Made by a program: the position numbers and the translations under genes. The notes beneath the pieces are model-generated. The model saw nothing but the letters and a program-made list of their open reading frames with translations. It did not search any database and had not been told where the DNA came from. DNA of 64,000 nucleotides from Hofstenia miamia. Lineage: Eukaryota > Xenacoelomorpha > Acoela. Location of the stretch: contig SCFE01000116.1 of assembly GCA_004352715.1 (NCBI GenBank), positions 351,849 to 415,848 on the forward strand. Direction: 5' to 3'. Shown here piece by piece: positions 8,662 to 22,625 of this stretch (its first letter is position 1; every line of letters begins with the position of its first letter).

Positions 8662-11600
8662 CTAAACGAAATCAATATTGCAGTAGGTTTTACTTTTAAA
8701 TTGAAAAAACTATTACGCTCGAAACAAATATCCAACCAACTCATTCTGCTGTTTAGAAAACAGATAGATGTCTAGATAGATAAAAGTGTTAACCAATAGC
8801 GAAAGCTAAACTCCATATTCCAATTTCCACTAAATTAGTTACAAGCTGTGCATATTGAATATAGTCGCGTAAGAATTAAAGTATCTTAGTTATTCTTAAT
8901 AAAAGTGAGATATTTTAAAAATCACATTTTAATAGTGGACTGTTAAAAAAAAATTTTTTTACACATTACCCTAAATTTTCATATTATATCGAAACAGTTT
9001 GTTTAATGAGAGCTACAAATTTTAGTATAATGCTAAAACACTTATAGACTCCTTGTTCTTGTAGAACAAATGTTAAGTATAAAAGGAAGCCTCAAAATAA
9101 ATTCTTGAGGGATAGTTTAATAATATAAAACTTCTCAGACATATGTAGCCTTACCAATCAATTCCAATATTTATATTAATACATAAATGCGCCCTAATCA
9201 TAATATACAATAGGCCAGGGTTGAAATTGGGCCGGACCGGGCCGGGCTAGAGCCCGATTTTCGACATAGCAATTTGGGCCGGGTCCACTCGGGCCAGGCT
9301 AGGCTTGGGCCTACTGTCTTAATTGGTATTTAAAATACAACAAAAAATTCATTTGAAAACTTAAATTTTGCAAATGACAAAAAACATTCTCTCTAAAATT
9401 AATCAGTCCTACATTGTTCGCTGGTGCAATACTTCTAACATCTAAATTTTGTCTGCTGAAAACTCCCACTTACTTTGTGTTGGTGTAAGTTGATTTAAGT
9501 TGGCAGAGAATATTAGTAATTGAATATATAAGAATTGATCTGTTCTCTAAATAATAGAACGGAAGATTGCAATCCTGGCAATACATTTAAAGACTAATAA
9601 ACAAATATACAAACATATATTTATTTAATGCCCTTAGAAGGATATATTGCTTGGATATGCAGGAAAGTGTTATTTTCATTAAAACAAAAGAAATTAACAA
9701 CAGTTTAAATGAAATTCGTGTAAAAACTTGTCAAAATGATTTTTTTTAGCACTAGCATCTTTATTAACATATGTACTACAAAATTTACAATTTATAAAAA
9801 TTACAAACATAAATCAAATAGTATAAAGCTAGTAGAAAACTTTTCTAACAGGATGAGAGCACATCGAGACATCAGGAATGGGACGATAAATGTTCTAATT
9901 CTGCAGTCGTACATCTTCCGTTCGTGCGTTTTAGATAAACTTGAAATGATGCTGCATTAAAACAGGTAAAAAACTTCTTCAAGTGTGAGTTGATCTGGTA
10001 GAGTTCCAACGATGGATGCATGGTTCCCCATCTGAATCGCTATGGATAGTCGTTGTTTAAGAAACGCTGCTGCTCTTGGTTCTTCCGTGCTTGATTTCAA
10101 TCGCTGGCCCAAAGTTCTGATAAATTTGGTTGTTTCTGGGCCAGCACCTCCTTGCACCTCCAAACTTACAGGTTGGAAAATGAAGCCTTGTTCAACAATC
10201 GGCGCATATTTGGAATTTTTTTTGGTTTCTGCTTCCTCTGCAGCGCCGAATTGTTCCAAGTGTCTGTTCAACCGGCTCGGGGCAAGTGCATCAACAACAG
10301 TAGCATCCCAGACCAGTGAGCAACCTCTGTCCCAAGGCACCAATGTCAACCCATCAGGACGCTTGCCATCAGTTCTGGAGAGTCCAGCAGGTTCCAGGAC
10401 ACTGGGGATATTCGCAGACACTAATGACTTTTTGCTAATCTCGTTTATCATTGTATGTCTCACGAATCTCCCAGCGCTGCGTTTGCAGGATAGTCCGTGT
10501 AGACCATCCTCTGCAACCTCTGACCCGCAAACGCAGCGGTGTTGTTGGCAGATCGAAATACCTAGCCTAGTGCAGATTGATGTTCGTAAAGCAGAGTCTG
10601 TCAACTTAAGACCAAGAGAACTGGAGGGGAGGGCATTCAGCCAAGCCGCAGCGAACTTTCCTTGATGTGCCGCTAGTCGCTTGAGGCCTTTGTTGTCTAG
10701 TGATTGGTGGAGTTTGTTGATGTCCGCTTCGTGTACTTGCTGCATCCATGATTTCTGAAATTCTGGATGGTCAGGTATCCCTTGGCCACCTTGTTCGTGC
10801 CAGTATCGTAGGGCATTCGTTTCGTCTACATCTTCTATTGACTGCTGATCGAGAATGATGTTACAGAGCCGCTTGCTGCCATGGGTCGAAGCGAGGAACG
10901 CAGAAGCTGCCACGCTACGAGCAGAAGTGACGCCGAGTCCAGCTTTGTCAGTTGGTAATGACGCTTGCAGCCTACTTAGAGGCGAGAACTTTACGTTGCA
11001 AGTTTTTTCAAGCGCCTCCATGAGAACGTTGTCATATTGCTGGAGGAGCTCAGGGAATAAAAAGCATGGTGATGTGCGTAGAAAGTATATTAATCTTGGA
11101 AGCGAGAGTGAATTTTTAATGAGAAATAAGGAATGGTGAGCAGCGGTACTTTGTAGGCTGCTGGAGAATCTGGATAGTTCAGTTATCTTTCTGTGTAATA
11201 ATTTCTCCACAGCATTACGGCCTAATGCTGCCCCTAAAATGATAAGATCCACGCGTTCCGTGATCACAATCCCTGGTGATAGTTCATTGAACTGTTGTTT
11301 AGTGAGACTCCAGTAGCTTGTAAAACATGTAAAACTACATAGGGTAAGTGTAGAGAATACGAGACCACCAGAATAAAACAGTCCTATCTGCACAGGCTTT
11401 GGGAAAAATATTGTAATAGCGCCATCTATAATCACTTTTGCCCTTTCTGCTTGCATACAACGTGAATATTGGATCAACAAGTCAATATTCTCCGAGAAAA
11501 TCCACCAAATGTGGCAAGGTAAAGATTTGCCATGTTCAAAATTTACTTAGATATATATATGCTGGGTTTTCAAAGAATGTAGTGGTGTATTGTTATAATA

Positions 11601-14600
11601 AAGAAGTGTGCTGTAAAAATGGTGTTAATATGAAATTGGTTAACTACTGTATGGGTCAGTTGACCCCTATGCACAGTGTAAAGCACATAATAGTGAATCT
11701 TAAAAGGGCATCCAATAAATAATGTGTGTAGGTAATACGAGACCACCAATATGGCGGTGATTTCTGTGTGTACTGTGCATTTGTAAATTGTGTAAGCTTA
11801 CTGCTATGCAATTATATTCTTTGAAAACGGGCAAAGAAATAATATATATTTTCCTTGCATTATCCTTATTGATCTTTTAGATGCTGATGTTCTATCAATG
11901 GAAAACTGATCGAGGGGCATGGTCACCCGAACGGATGTAGAGAGTAGTTCCTGCTTGTAAGCGTGGTGAAATGGGTGTACGGAAAGCTTCCAAATAACTT
12001 AACATTCCAAAGTCTATACTTGCTAAGAAACTAAGGGCTGCAAAGAGTGGAAATGTGGACCTGATAGTTCATTTGGGACGAAATCCAACCTTGAGAGTAG
12101 AGCGTGAGGCTCAGCTGGTACAATTGATTGTTGATATGGAAGGGCGCGGTTATGGACTGAGCATTTGAATATGCTGAAAAGAACAACTTGCCTCACAATT
12201 TTAACAAAGAGACTAAATTGGTAGGTAGATTTTGAATTAAAGGATTCTTAAAGAGACATTCGAACATTGTACCACGGAAGGCGGAAGGGCTGTTAAAGGC
12301 ACGTGCAAGTGGCATGAATCGCCAAGTTGTTGGCAAGTACTTTGACAATCTTGGGAGCGCCATGGACAGGGAAAACTTTCATGGCAGGCTTGAAAGAATT
12401 TACAATGTAGACGAAACAGGACTGCCCATGATAAATTGGACGAGGGAATGTGCTGGCCAAGAAATGAAGAAAAAGTGTTGTCTCCATCACCGACACTGAA
12501 AAGGAAGAAAATGTGACGGTTGTCGGATGCTGTAGAGCCTCTGGTCAATATATTCCGCCTTTACGTGATCATGAAATGGAAGCGAGTATGAGAGGAATAT
12601 AGTGACGGTCTACCTGGAACATCGCAACTCAGCATGTCTGAATCCTCCTATATTAACAAGGACCTCTTTCTCGAGTGGCTGAAGCACTTTCACCGGCATG
12701 CTGTTCCTGGCAGAGTGCTACTTTGAATAGATGGACACGCATCCCATGTAAAGAGCACTGCATAACCAATGAAATCATTCTCATTTGTCTTCTAGGCCAC
12801 ACAACTAAGTATTTACAACCTCTTGACCGCTCTGTCTATAAATCTTTGAAGGTCAATTTCCAGAATGTGACCAATATCATCAAACGTCGCAATCCAGAAT
12901 CAAGTATAACCAAATATCGCTTTGAGTCACTTTTCTGTGAAGCATGGGGGAAGACTGCAACTGTGTCCAATGCAGCTTCTGGGTTCCGTGCTTGTGGTGT
13001 TTGCCCCTTCAATCCGCATGCAATTCCAGATGAAGCCTATACACCAGCAGACCTAACCGAACGCGAGATGCCTCCACTAGAACCAATGGGGGGCAGACAG
13101 CGATACAGAGCCTGATCTGGTTCAGCCAGCTTGTACTCAGACTGATCCACCCATAGACAGTAATAAATCTAGTGATCATAATTCCAACATCAGTAATCCC
13201 GTGACACCGATGCTGAGGGGATCCAATGTCAGTCTTGCTCTTCATGGTACCATGAGGAATGTGCTGGAGCTCAAGGGAAAGTGGCATTTACATGTGATGA
13301 GTGTACAGACAAGAATCAAACAAGACTTTTTTGCACTGCATTATGGTGTTACTCAAGTTTGATTGGATGTTTACTTTATGATGTTTTAATGTTATTTTAC
13401 AGTTGCCTTTCTTTCTGCAACTTTTAAATTTATAATTATAATTGCCAATTGTTCAGTACTGATGTACTAAAATATTAACAACAAAATGCAAAGTGCCAGA
13501 AGAAAAAGTACCAGCAATATGATGATGCACACTGAATGCCATTCAATCAATTATATGTGATTATACATTTTATTTATTTTTTTGGTTAAAATGTTAACAG
13601 ATTTTGGTTCTGATGAAACCCAAACATATTATGAAAGAAACACTTCCTTATTGTTATTTGTATTTCCAATAAAAAATGTATTTTATTCAACAACTCCCTG
13701 AGATTTAGATTGAAAATTAAGCGATCTCGTACTACCTACACAGGTAGGTAATAAGAGACCATTTACCTCTGACCTCATTAAGCCTAATATCTAAGTAAGC
13801 CAATTTTTGTCATTATTATGGTACCTAGATAAAACAAGTTACTGAAAACATTGGTAAAACGTATTAGTGTGTGTCTGTATTCATGTTTATGCTAATTATG
13901 CAAATGAGCTTAAGCGTCTCGTATTCCCTACCCTTACCCTATACAAATTAAAATAAGCACACATTTCATTCTCATAATTTTTAAAGAAGGTTTAGATACG
14001 AGTAACAAAATATAAATGCTCTTGTTTGTTCGCTTACATGCAATAATTGATTTCAGTGCAAATTAGCTGTTATATGCTTTGCCATTCCCAGTTAATGAAA
14101 TATCTAGAGATTAATAATATTGGCGTAAATGAAAAATGAAATGGGGCGGGCTGGGCTTGGGCCAACGGTGTATTGTGCCGGGCTTGGGCCTAAAAAATCG
14201 GCCCAATTCGAACTCTGTGATAGGCTGTGTGGTAATTATATAAAAAAATTAGGGCACCTTTTCCTTCGATGACATAAAACAAGGCATGTTCTTGAGAAGA
14301 ATTCATGTTGAACTTGTGAGATATCATTGAACAAACTTCACTCGTTGTCATATTTGGTTTAACGGGGAGAGTTTTGCCAATGATTACGTTGTTTTCGGAA
14401 TCAGGAATATAGATTTTCATGAAGCCCTCCATCGAGGATATTTCAGGGAGACGTGATAAAGAGTCTTCTTCTTCACTACAGTGCTTTACTGATTTGAGCC
14501 ACTCAACTAAAGAACATGTAACTCTAAATTTTAAAAATCTGAAATGATCAAGTATTTTTGTATCATTTTTCAGGTTTGTAATTTTGGGGAATATATGCAC

Positions 14601-16706
14601 ACCTGCACTACACATATCCACAGACGTCGAATAAAGGTTTTGAAAAAATATTATATTTGTACAATAACTAAAAGAGTAATTATAAAAAGGTAGATAATCC
14701 ACAGTATCCATCTTAAAAAATCTGCAATTTAAAACATGAACACACCTGCATAAGTAAGCATTATCAAGTAATATCCGCCTTCTCCATAAAGCAAAGAATG
14801 TGGAAGAAGATGCCACATGAACTCAGCCTCTATTTCAGCAGTAACCATTCGGCAGTTAACCAGAGTGTAAATTACAAGAGGGAGTAGTTCATCAGCACCC
14901 AACGCAGCAGAAGACGAAGACATCATGCCTCGTGAATCATCGAGAACCTAAAAACTTCAATAAAAATCTGTGCATTACACTTGACCAGCTCGAGCACAAA
15001 TATCAAAAAACAAAAACAATTAACCAATGCAATTTATTATCAAATACATACATAACTGAATTCTGATTTCAAATAAATTTTAGTGGTAACACTATGTAAA
15101 CAGCTTGGAAATAATTAACACTAATTCTGAATTTCACCGCTCTTCTGGGAATTAGAAAATTTAAGATGGGGAAGGGGAAAGGGAAGGCATTTAAAAGAAC
15201 GCCATTTATTCAACGACTTACACAATAAATATGAATTTAAATAAACAATAAAACATACAGTATTTGATTTAAAAATATCATTTTATAATAAATAGCATTA
15301 CTCTCGCCTGCATATACTTATAAAACATTTTATAACAAACCGAACTTTTCCGTTATTAGACCGATCAAAAACCAATAAACCAATTTTGATTCTAAAATAT
15401 TAGACTAAACCAAAAGATATCCGAACTTGAAGTGCACGCGTGTGCTCTTCGTAAGATAATAAAAAACTTTTATTGTTAATGTAGTATCAATGAGGAAAAT
15501 GGCAATGGAATATATTCAAATTTTATGGGATGTTAGTGCAAAAGTGGTTCTCTAATTGCGCTAAAAGCACATGAGATTTGTTGACTCAGCGCTATTTACA
15601 TAAGGTAAACAAACCACAAGATAAATACCGTTCAAATTTATATTTACAAATGAAACGATTAAAAATGAATTAAAGAGAAGTCCATTAATAGAATTTTTAA
15701 CACAAAAATAATCAGTATCCTCAAGTAAATAGAAAAGATACAAATCTTGATTCAAGGATTCTAAGACATATTAGAAACGATGTTGCAAACTTAGACAGTT
15801 ACTAATATAAAATATTCTTATAGTGATTGTATGTAGAATTGAACAAAAACTTTCTAACATTTTTATACACATCTCTATAAAGAAAATAAGTACATATTCG
15901 CAAGGAGCACATTACCGAACATCAATTGAAAAAGCCATACTTTACAAAATTAAATCTATGCAACCGACAAAGGCATTTTGTTGCAAGTAGTGCATCAGCT
16001 TATCTCGGAGAAATTGCGTAAAAAAGGTGTGCAGCTCTTTCAAGCAAAAACTCTAAATTTGCGCTTAAATAAGCAGAAAATCCTTCAAAATGTACGAATT
16101 CACAGTGTGAATAAATTCTATCCATTTTACCCTAAGCTTTCAATTGAAGCCTAGGTAATAATGTTGCTCAATTAAGTGACCACTGCTAAATCCATCTGCA
16201 TCAGTTTACAAATAAAGTCGATTAGAATCTTAGCATAGCCAAATGTAATCTTGCAATTTACAAAACGCTATCAGTGTTTATGAACACTTCATAGAAATAC
16301 GAAAATTTAACTACGAATAAAATTTTAATGTAAAATAGTGCAGCAGTAGCACGTTGTTACAATTCATAAAGGTAAACAATTAGTTATATTGATATCTAAC
16401 AACTTCAAATAATTATATTTAATATGTAACTTTGCGATAAAATTGGATTTTTCTAAGGAAATCATTTTGAGTATTATTCACTGTAAAAATTTCTAAGCAC
16501 AGACAAGTCAATTACCACTGTACAGCCAGAATATATCCGCTTTTGCCAGTTTTCTAATTAGTGTCAGTAAACTACATGCTTAAGCCATTTCAAATATCCA
16601 AATTGTAAGAAAGCAGCGTAGGGCCCAGTCTTTTTTTCAAAACAATACGTTGCCCCTCCATGTACTTAGCGCTCATATATATCAGATAACTTATGCCAGA
16701 GCGCCC

Positions 16707-16742
<36 letters not shown>

Positions 16743-19698
16743 CTTACAGAATTGTATATGGCATGCATAGCAGACAACAGTTGTTCAAGTTTTGTGAGTG
16801 GAGAGTACGAATGATTGAGTTTGTTAAGGAAATGGTTAACTACAGCCAAACTGGATTCGGAAGGAGTAGTGAGACCAGAGACAATTTTCAATTCTTCCAG
16901 CGACTTTCCACGTGCAAAATCTATGCTGTCCTTCAAACTCTGCATATTTCCATTTCTAAAAAGAATCTCAAAAAATTTTAATAATAATGTCCAATAAATA
17001 AACCATTGAGATGTCAATTGCTCATTATTCACTATCAGTGATTACATTAAGTATATAAGTTCTCCAATATAACGTAACTACTTGAAAGTAATGACAATAG
17101 CTACCTTGTAAAATGCGAGAGAAGTTTAAGATAAATGTGATTCTTTAAAGGTTTAATAACACAACGATGAAGCGCAGCTTCAATGATGGCATCCATGTTA
17201 AGACATTCATTGGATCGGAGCTTGGCGCGTTCCTTTTCAATGAAATTGGTCAAGTCTTCTTCTTTGTTACTATTTAAGTAACTCTTCATTTTATTCATGA
17301 ACTCACGGACCTAAAAACTATCAGTGTATGCATAGATTAATTGAAATAAATAAAAAGAAATGTTTTGGTGAGACCCAAAGATAGGTAAAAACAGAGAAAA
17401 CGGTTTTGCATGTGACTTCATACACCTGTATTATGCAATGTTCATAAAAATATTTAAATGTTAAAGAAAAAGTGCAAAATCAAATTTTGCATTTATTCTT
17501 TTGGGAATAGCAATCGATTCTCAGATATTTGTTAAGGGCAAAACTTAAAATAATCATATACGTACCGAGCTCATTAAAAAATGTGGGTCTTCATTTGGGA
17601 TTTCTTGGGTTTTAGCAAGGAAACATCGTACCGCGTTTCCAAAAGTGCTGTTGGCATCATCTGAAAGCGTGACGATATAATCTCGAATGATATTGCTAGG
17701 ATTTTTGCTTCTACGACGAGTTAAAAAGTGAGGTGGATGTGCTAAATAAACCATTAATTTAAGTTTGACAAAGAAATTCATACTGAATTTCAGAAATCGC
17801 CTTTTACAATGTTGAGTAGACGCGGTTTCTGGTCGTTGGAGAATGTGGTCAATATCATTGAACATTTCATCCCTCACTTCTTCACGACTTCTACCACTAA
17901 ATGAAGAGAGAGGCGAAGGACTACTGGGATTTGTTAACATTTCAGGATTTTCCATTCCACCTTCGTCTCCGGGTAGGATATAATTCCCATACGAAGGTCT
18001 ACCGCGCCTAAAAATCATGATGCAAATCATTAATTCGTTATCAAACTTAACCTTACATTAGGACCGCTCACACAAAACATCTTTCTTAATATTGGATGAA
18101 TAAATATAGTAGAAATCAGAAATAAAAGCGGCAAATGCAAAAATTTAATACTTAAAACTAATAATAAAATACCTGAGCCTATTCGAATATCTATCGCCAA
18201 TAAATGCAGCAAAATTGTATAGATTTCGTCCTTCTGTCATGCCACGTGTATCAAAAATACTGTTACAAGATGACGCAGTCGTTACAGTGTCTTCGGTTGA
18301 CACAGAGTACACGGAGGATGGAGCGGTGACCTGTGGTTGAATCATATCCAAAAAGGGATTATTGGGATTGAAACGTGGCCATCGTGCAGCACATGAATCC
18401 TAAAAATTGCATATGAGAATTCCCAGTGATTTCGAAAAATGTGAGCACATGCGATGAGAACCACGTTCATGTGATTCACATCCTTAAAGCTAAATTAACA
18501 GTAACAAATTGAATGCAACATACTTGTGAAAAGAGGGAAGTGTCATCTGAAAATGTCCCACTATCGCGATGTGAAAGAGGCGGGTGAGATTTAATGCCAG
18601 CATGTAAATCATTGTCAGAGACAGAACCAATATTTGAAGAATTGCGAGTAATGGCACGACTTCCATACTCAAAGTTGAACTGTGATATTCGTAGCTGCAG
18701 GGCTTTACTTTTCGGAGGACGCGGTGGTGTACTCAAAGGTTGTTCCGACCTAAACATTAGAAACTGAACAGCGCAGCTATTAAAACTAAGTATTTCTGTG
18801 TACGCATTGACCAGAATCGCAATGCAATTAGGCAAATATATATTTTAAACTATTCCTCAAAATTTCACAAGACGGAACTCGCCATCAAAATACGCAATTA
18901 AATGAAAGAATTCTTCAAACCAAATATATTTAGCATTTTCTAGATAGAATATCTTAAAAAGCGTTTAGAGTCTTGGTTAGGTTATATGATCAAAATTATG
19001 AGTAAATTATAATATCATCAGCAGTGGGTAAATAATGTTTCAATCGTTATTACCTGGAATCGGATTTATATGCGCACTCGAATTTCTCATAATTTCGGTC
19101 AACTTGTTGCGTCACCATGTTTCCACTTATCAGAGAGCAGGCATGAAAAAACTAACCATGCCGCACGTTGCATACCGCGAATCAAACATGTCGAATTAAT
19201 TCAGTATAAAACGCTTTCAATTTTTGCTAGCCTTTGAGAAATTATAAACCTACGAGAACCGTCTAGACATTTAGTCTGTCAAACAGATCAAAGGCCCTTT
19301 GATCTGTTGCCTCTTATTGTATTTGCTGCGCTGCGCACTATCCTGTCATTCTGACACATTATTTTTCACTAAGATAAACTTATTTATCGTAATTTTCTTT
19401 CTATACCCAATGCCTAAGCCAAGTGGATTCCTATACATAAAAGATGTTGACGGCGAGAGAAAAGTTTGGAAGTTCTATGTACATGTCCAACTGTGCTTGC
19501 AAAGATAACTAAAAGTTTTTACTGAAACAACACACGGATACAGTAAAGCATAAAAGCATGCTTTTTACGAGCTCTTTGTCGATGTTCTCTCTCAGGTGAT
19601 TTTTAATCTCGGCAGTGTCACAAGATTCCCTTTTGGAAACCAGGAAATAAACCTTTCAATGAAAGTATTATTTGATAATTGCACAAAGAAATATACAG

Positions 19699-19760
<62 letters not shown>

Positions 19761-22590
19761 ATAGCTACTAAATGATGTTTCAGCAATAGAGACATCAATC
19801 GTCTAAAATGATTATCTTTTGATTGAGTTAGATCAATGGCTTATTTTTTATCATGGGTTTGGCTCATGCAGAAAGGAAAGAATCTTTAGCTTTAGAAATG
19901 AAAGTATTAAAAAATCATCTCTAAACCACTGAGCATTTATAACTTGACAACACGTGATGTCATGGGCTAGGAAGATGAACTAATTTCTTAATACTTTTTT
20001 TCAGTATGCTTTACTTTTTGCCAACATAATTATCAACTTGACATATATATATATCTGGCGCTGAGTACGCTTTTCGGAAAATATGCGGGCTCTGAGTACA
20101 AAGGGTAAAATATGCGGGCGCTGAAGCAAATTGTAATATATGCAGGCTTCTAGTACACTTGTAAAATCACATGACCAATAAAATAATAGAATTTCCAATT
20201 GTGTAAGTATTATATGCTTCAAAATCAATAAATTTCAAAATGTTTGGTGTGTTATCAGTATAAACACTTAAAATTCTGTTAACATTCTGCGGAAAACATA
20301 CCACATCATTAGGGTTCGGAATGCGGGAAACTTAGTGATTTTTGGGGTTTTTCTTTCTGTTGTTAAAAAACTGGCGTATGTATTGAATAGAAATAGTGGG
20401 TGGTAATTTTTTGTTCTGAAATAGTCAAAACGCATTGAGAACTTGATGTGCTTTTGTTTTTGTGGCGATCACAGATGATTTCGCATTTGCTATGGCACTT
20501 GGAATCACAATACCTGGGATGGCTACGCCCAGGTAGCCGTTGTATTTTTTTTAAAATACAAGAGCTGTTCATACAATTCTTATTTTAAGGCATTCAGGTG
20601 CGTCAATTCTATTTTCAAACAACAAAACTGATTTTAAGAGCATAATAATACAAAACTAAGTTGTGAACTAATGATTTTTCACAATTTTTGTTTGAAATGA
20701 GGTACTGCAATGCGGTTTTTCAAATTCATATGAATTGAAATCAAATAAATTAAGTAGCAGCCGCAAATGCAATATCATAACACCGTGCCATTATCTACGA
20801 GTGCCCAGTTTGGGCCAAATAAGCTTTTCGTGTTTTTGAAGGTATATTAAATTAGTGGCAGTGAAAAATCCCATGTAAAATGCGTCAATAACATTAAAAC
20901 TAATGAAGCAATAGGTCTCCAAGCAAGGTCTACTCTAATAATAAAAGTGCGAATAATAACCCTCATTTTGGAGATTTTTAGAGATGAACAACTGACATCT
21001 AAAAACCAAAAAATATTGCCATGCAGAATGGTTGAAACCCTAAAAAAGTAATAAACAACTGTCCACAGGGTCAATATTCGTAGTGAAGGAAAACATCTTC
21101 AAAAACCCACAAAATCCAAAAAATTGAGTCGTTTCTTTCAAAGTATGAACATAATGAAATAATTGGCAAGGATATTTAGTTAAAATGTATAAATAGAGCT
21201 TAATTAAAAACGTCATACATCAGGTTTTACAAAAGACCATTATATGTTGAACATTACAACTGACCATTACAAGTGAACATAGTAAAAAATTAAAAATTTT
21301 GAAACAATAAAAAATTTATTTTATTATCAGAAGAGGCATTATTTGATGTGCTTACACGCATGAGAAAAAAGTTTTAGTTAAAAAGATTTTTGAAGTGAGA
21401 AACACACCTGGTCCGTTGTAACCTTGAGAAATTGACTTTGTTGGTCCATTGTAATCAAAACTCCCGATTGGTATGGTACAACTGACGACCATTATATATA
21501 TATANATTTTTTGTTCTGAAATAGTCAAAACGCATTGAGAACTTGATGTGCTTTTGTTTTTGTGGCGATCACAGATGATTTCGCATTTGCTATGGCACTT
21601 GGAATCACAATACCTGGGATGGCTACGCCCAGGTAGCCGTTGTATTTTTTTTAAAATACAAGAGCTGTTCATACAATTCTTATTTTAAGGCATTCAGGTG
21701 CGTCAATTCTATTTTCAAACAACAAAACTGATTTTAAGAGCATAATAATACAAAACTAAGTTGTGAACTAATGATTTTTCACAATTTTTGTTTGAAATGA
21801 GGTACTGCAATGCGGTTTTTCAAATTCATATGAATTGAAATCAAATAAATTAAGTAGCAGCCGCAAATGCAATATCATAACACCGTGCCATTATCTACGA
21901 GTGCCCAGTTTGGGCCAAATAAGCTTTTCGTGTTTTTGAAGGTATATTAAATTAGTGGCAGTGAAAAATCCCATGTAAAATGCGTCAATAACATTAAAAC
22001 TAATGAAGCAATAGGTCTCCAAGCAAGGTCTACTCTAATAATAAAAGTGCGAATAATAACCCTCATTTTGGAGATTTTTAGAGATGAACAACTGACATCT
22101 AAAAACCAAAAAATATTGCCATGCAGAATGGTTGAAACCCTAAAAAAGTAATAAACAACTGTCCACAGGGTCAATATTCGTAGTGAAGGAAAACATCTTC
22201 AAAAACCCACAAAATCCAAAAAATTGAGTCGTTTCTTTCAAAGTATGAACATAATGAAATAATTGGCAAGGATATTTAGTTAAAATGTATAAATAGAGCT
22301 TAATTAAAAACGTCATACATCAGGTTTTACAAAAGACCATTATATGTTGAACATTACAACTGACCATTACAAGTGAACATAGTAAAAAATTAAAAATTTT
22401 GAAACAATAAAAAATTTATTTTATTATCAGAAGAGGCATTATTTGATGTGCTTACACGCATGAGAAAAAAGTTTTAGTTAAAAAGATTTTTGAAGTGAGA
22501 AACACACCTGGTCCGTTGTAACCTTGAGAAATTGACTTTGTTGGTCCATTGTAATCAAAACTCCCGATTGGTATGGTACAACTGACGACC

Positions 22591-22625
<35 letters not shown>

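Larger units (their letters stand above)
11342..13939 (+). mobile_element. Pogo-like (Tc1/mariner) element, outer copy
   Basis: Left end GGGTAAGTGTAGAGAATACG and, in reverse complement, right end GGGTAAGGGTAGGGAATACG. Both continue ...AGAC and are flanked by TA (11340-11341 and 13940-13941). It is inserted next to the truncated LINE, inside the hAT borders. A second, related inverted-repeat pair lies inside at 11725 and 13742. Confidence 0.82.
9216..14217. mobile_element. hAT-type element expanded by nested insertions
   Basis: The left end, CAGGGTTGAAATTGGGCCGG, and the right end read in reverse complement, CAGAGTTCGAATTGGGCCGA, form hAT-like terminal inverted repeats with the usual CAGRG start. 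Both continue into GC-rich GGGCCGGGC/GGGCTTGGGCC runs unlike the AT-rich surroundings. The flanks CAATAGGC (9208-9215) and TGATAGGC (14218-14225) match at 6 of 8 bases, as an aged 8-bp target duplication. No hAT transposase is visible inside. Most of the 5.0 kb is a LINE fragment and nested pogo-like elements, so the original element was probably short and non-autonomous. Confidence 0.78.

Noticed and set aside
8581-8775. 64-codon plus-strand frame
   Set aside because: It is antisense to RIN exon 16; the minus-strand reading continues the RA domain with the correct phase.
10042-10665. 207-codon plus-strand frame
   Set aside because: It is the antisense shadow of the LINE C-terminus on the minus strand, which has recognisable CCHC and PD...D motifs.
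16763-16981. Plus-strand frames of 60-72 codons
   Set aside because: They are antisense to RIN exon 13, which carries VPS9 sequence.
19299-19508. 69-codon plus-strand frame with FLYIKDVDGERKVWKF
   Set aside because: The second half looks faintly protein-like, but no family is recognisable, and no splice partner or repeat copy supports it.
20363-22174. Paired minus-strand frames (69/106 and 75/75 codons) that repeat 1.1 kb apart
   Set aside because: They repeat only because the underlying 1.1 kb is duplicated. The sequences show no domain and include low-complexity stretches.
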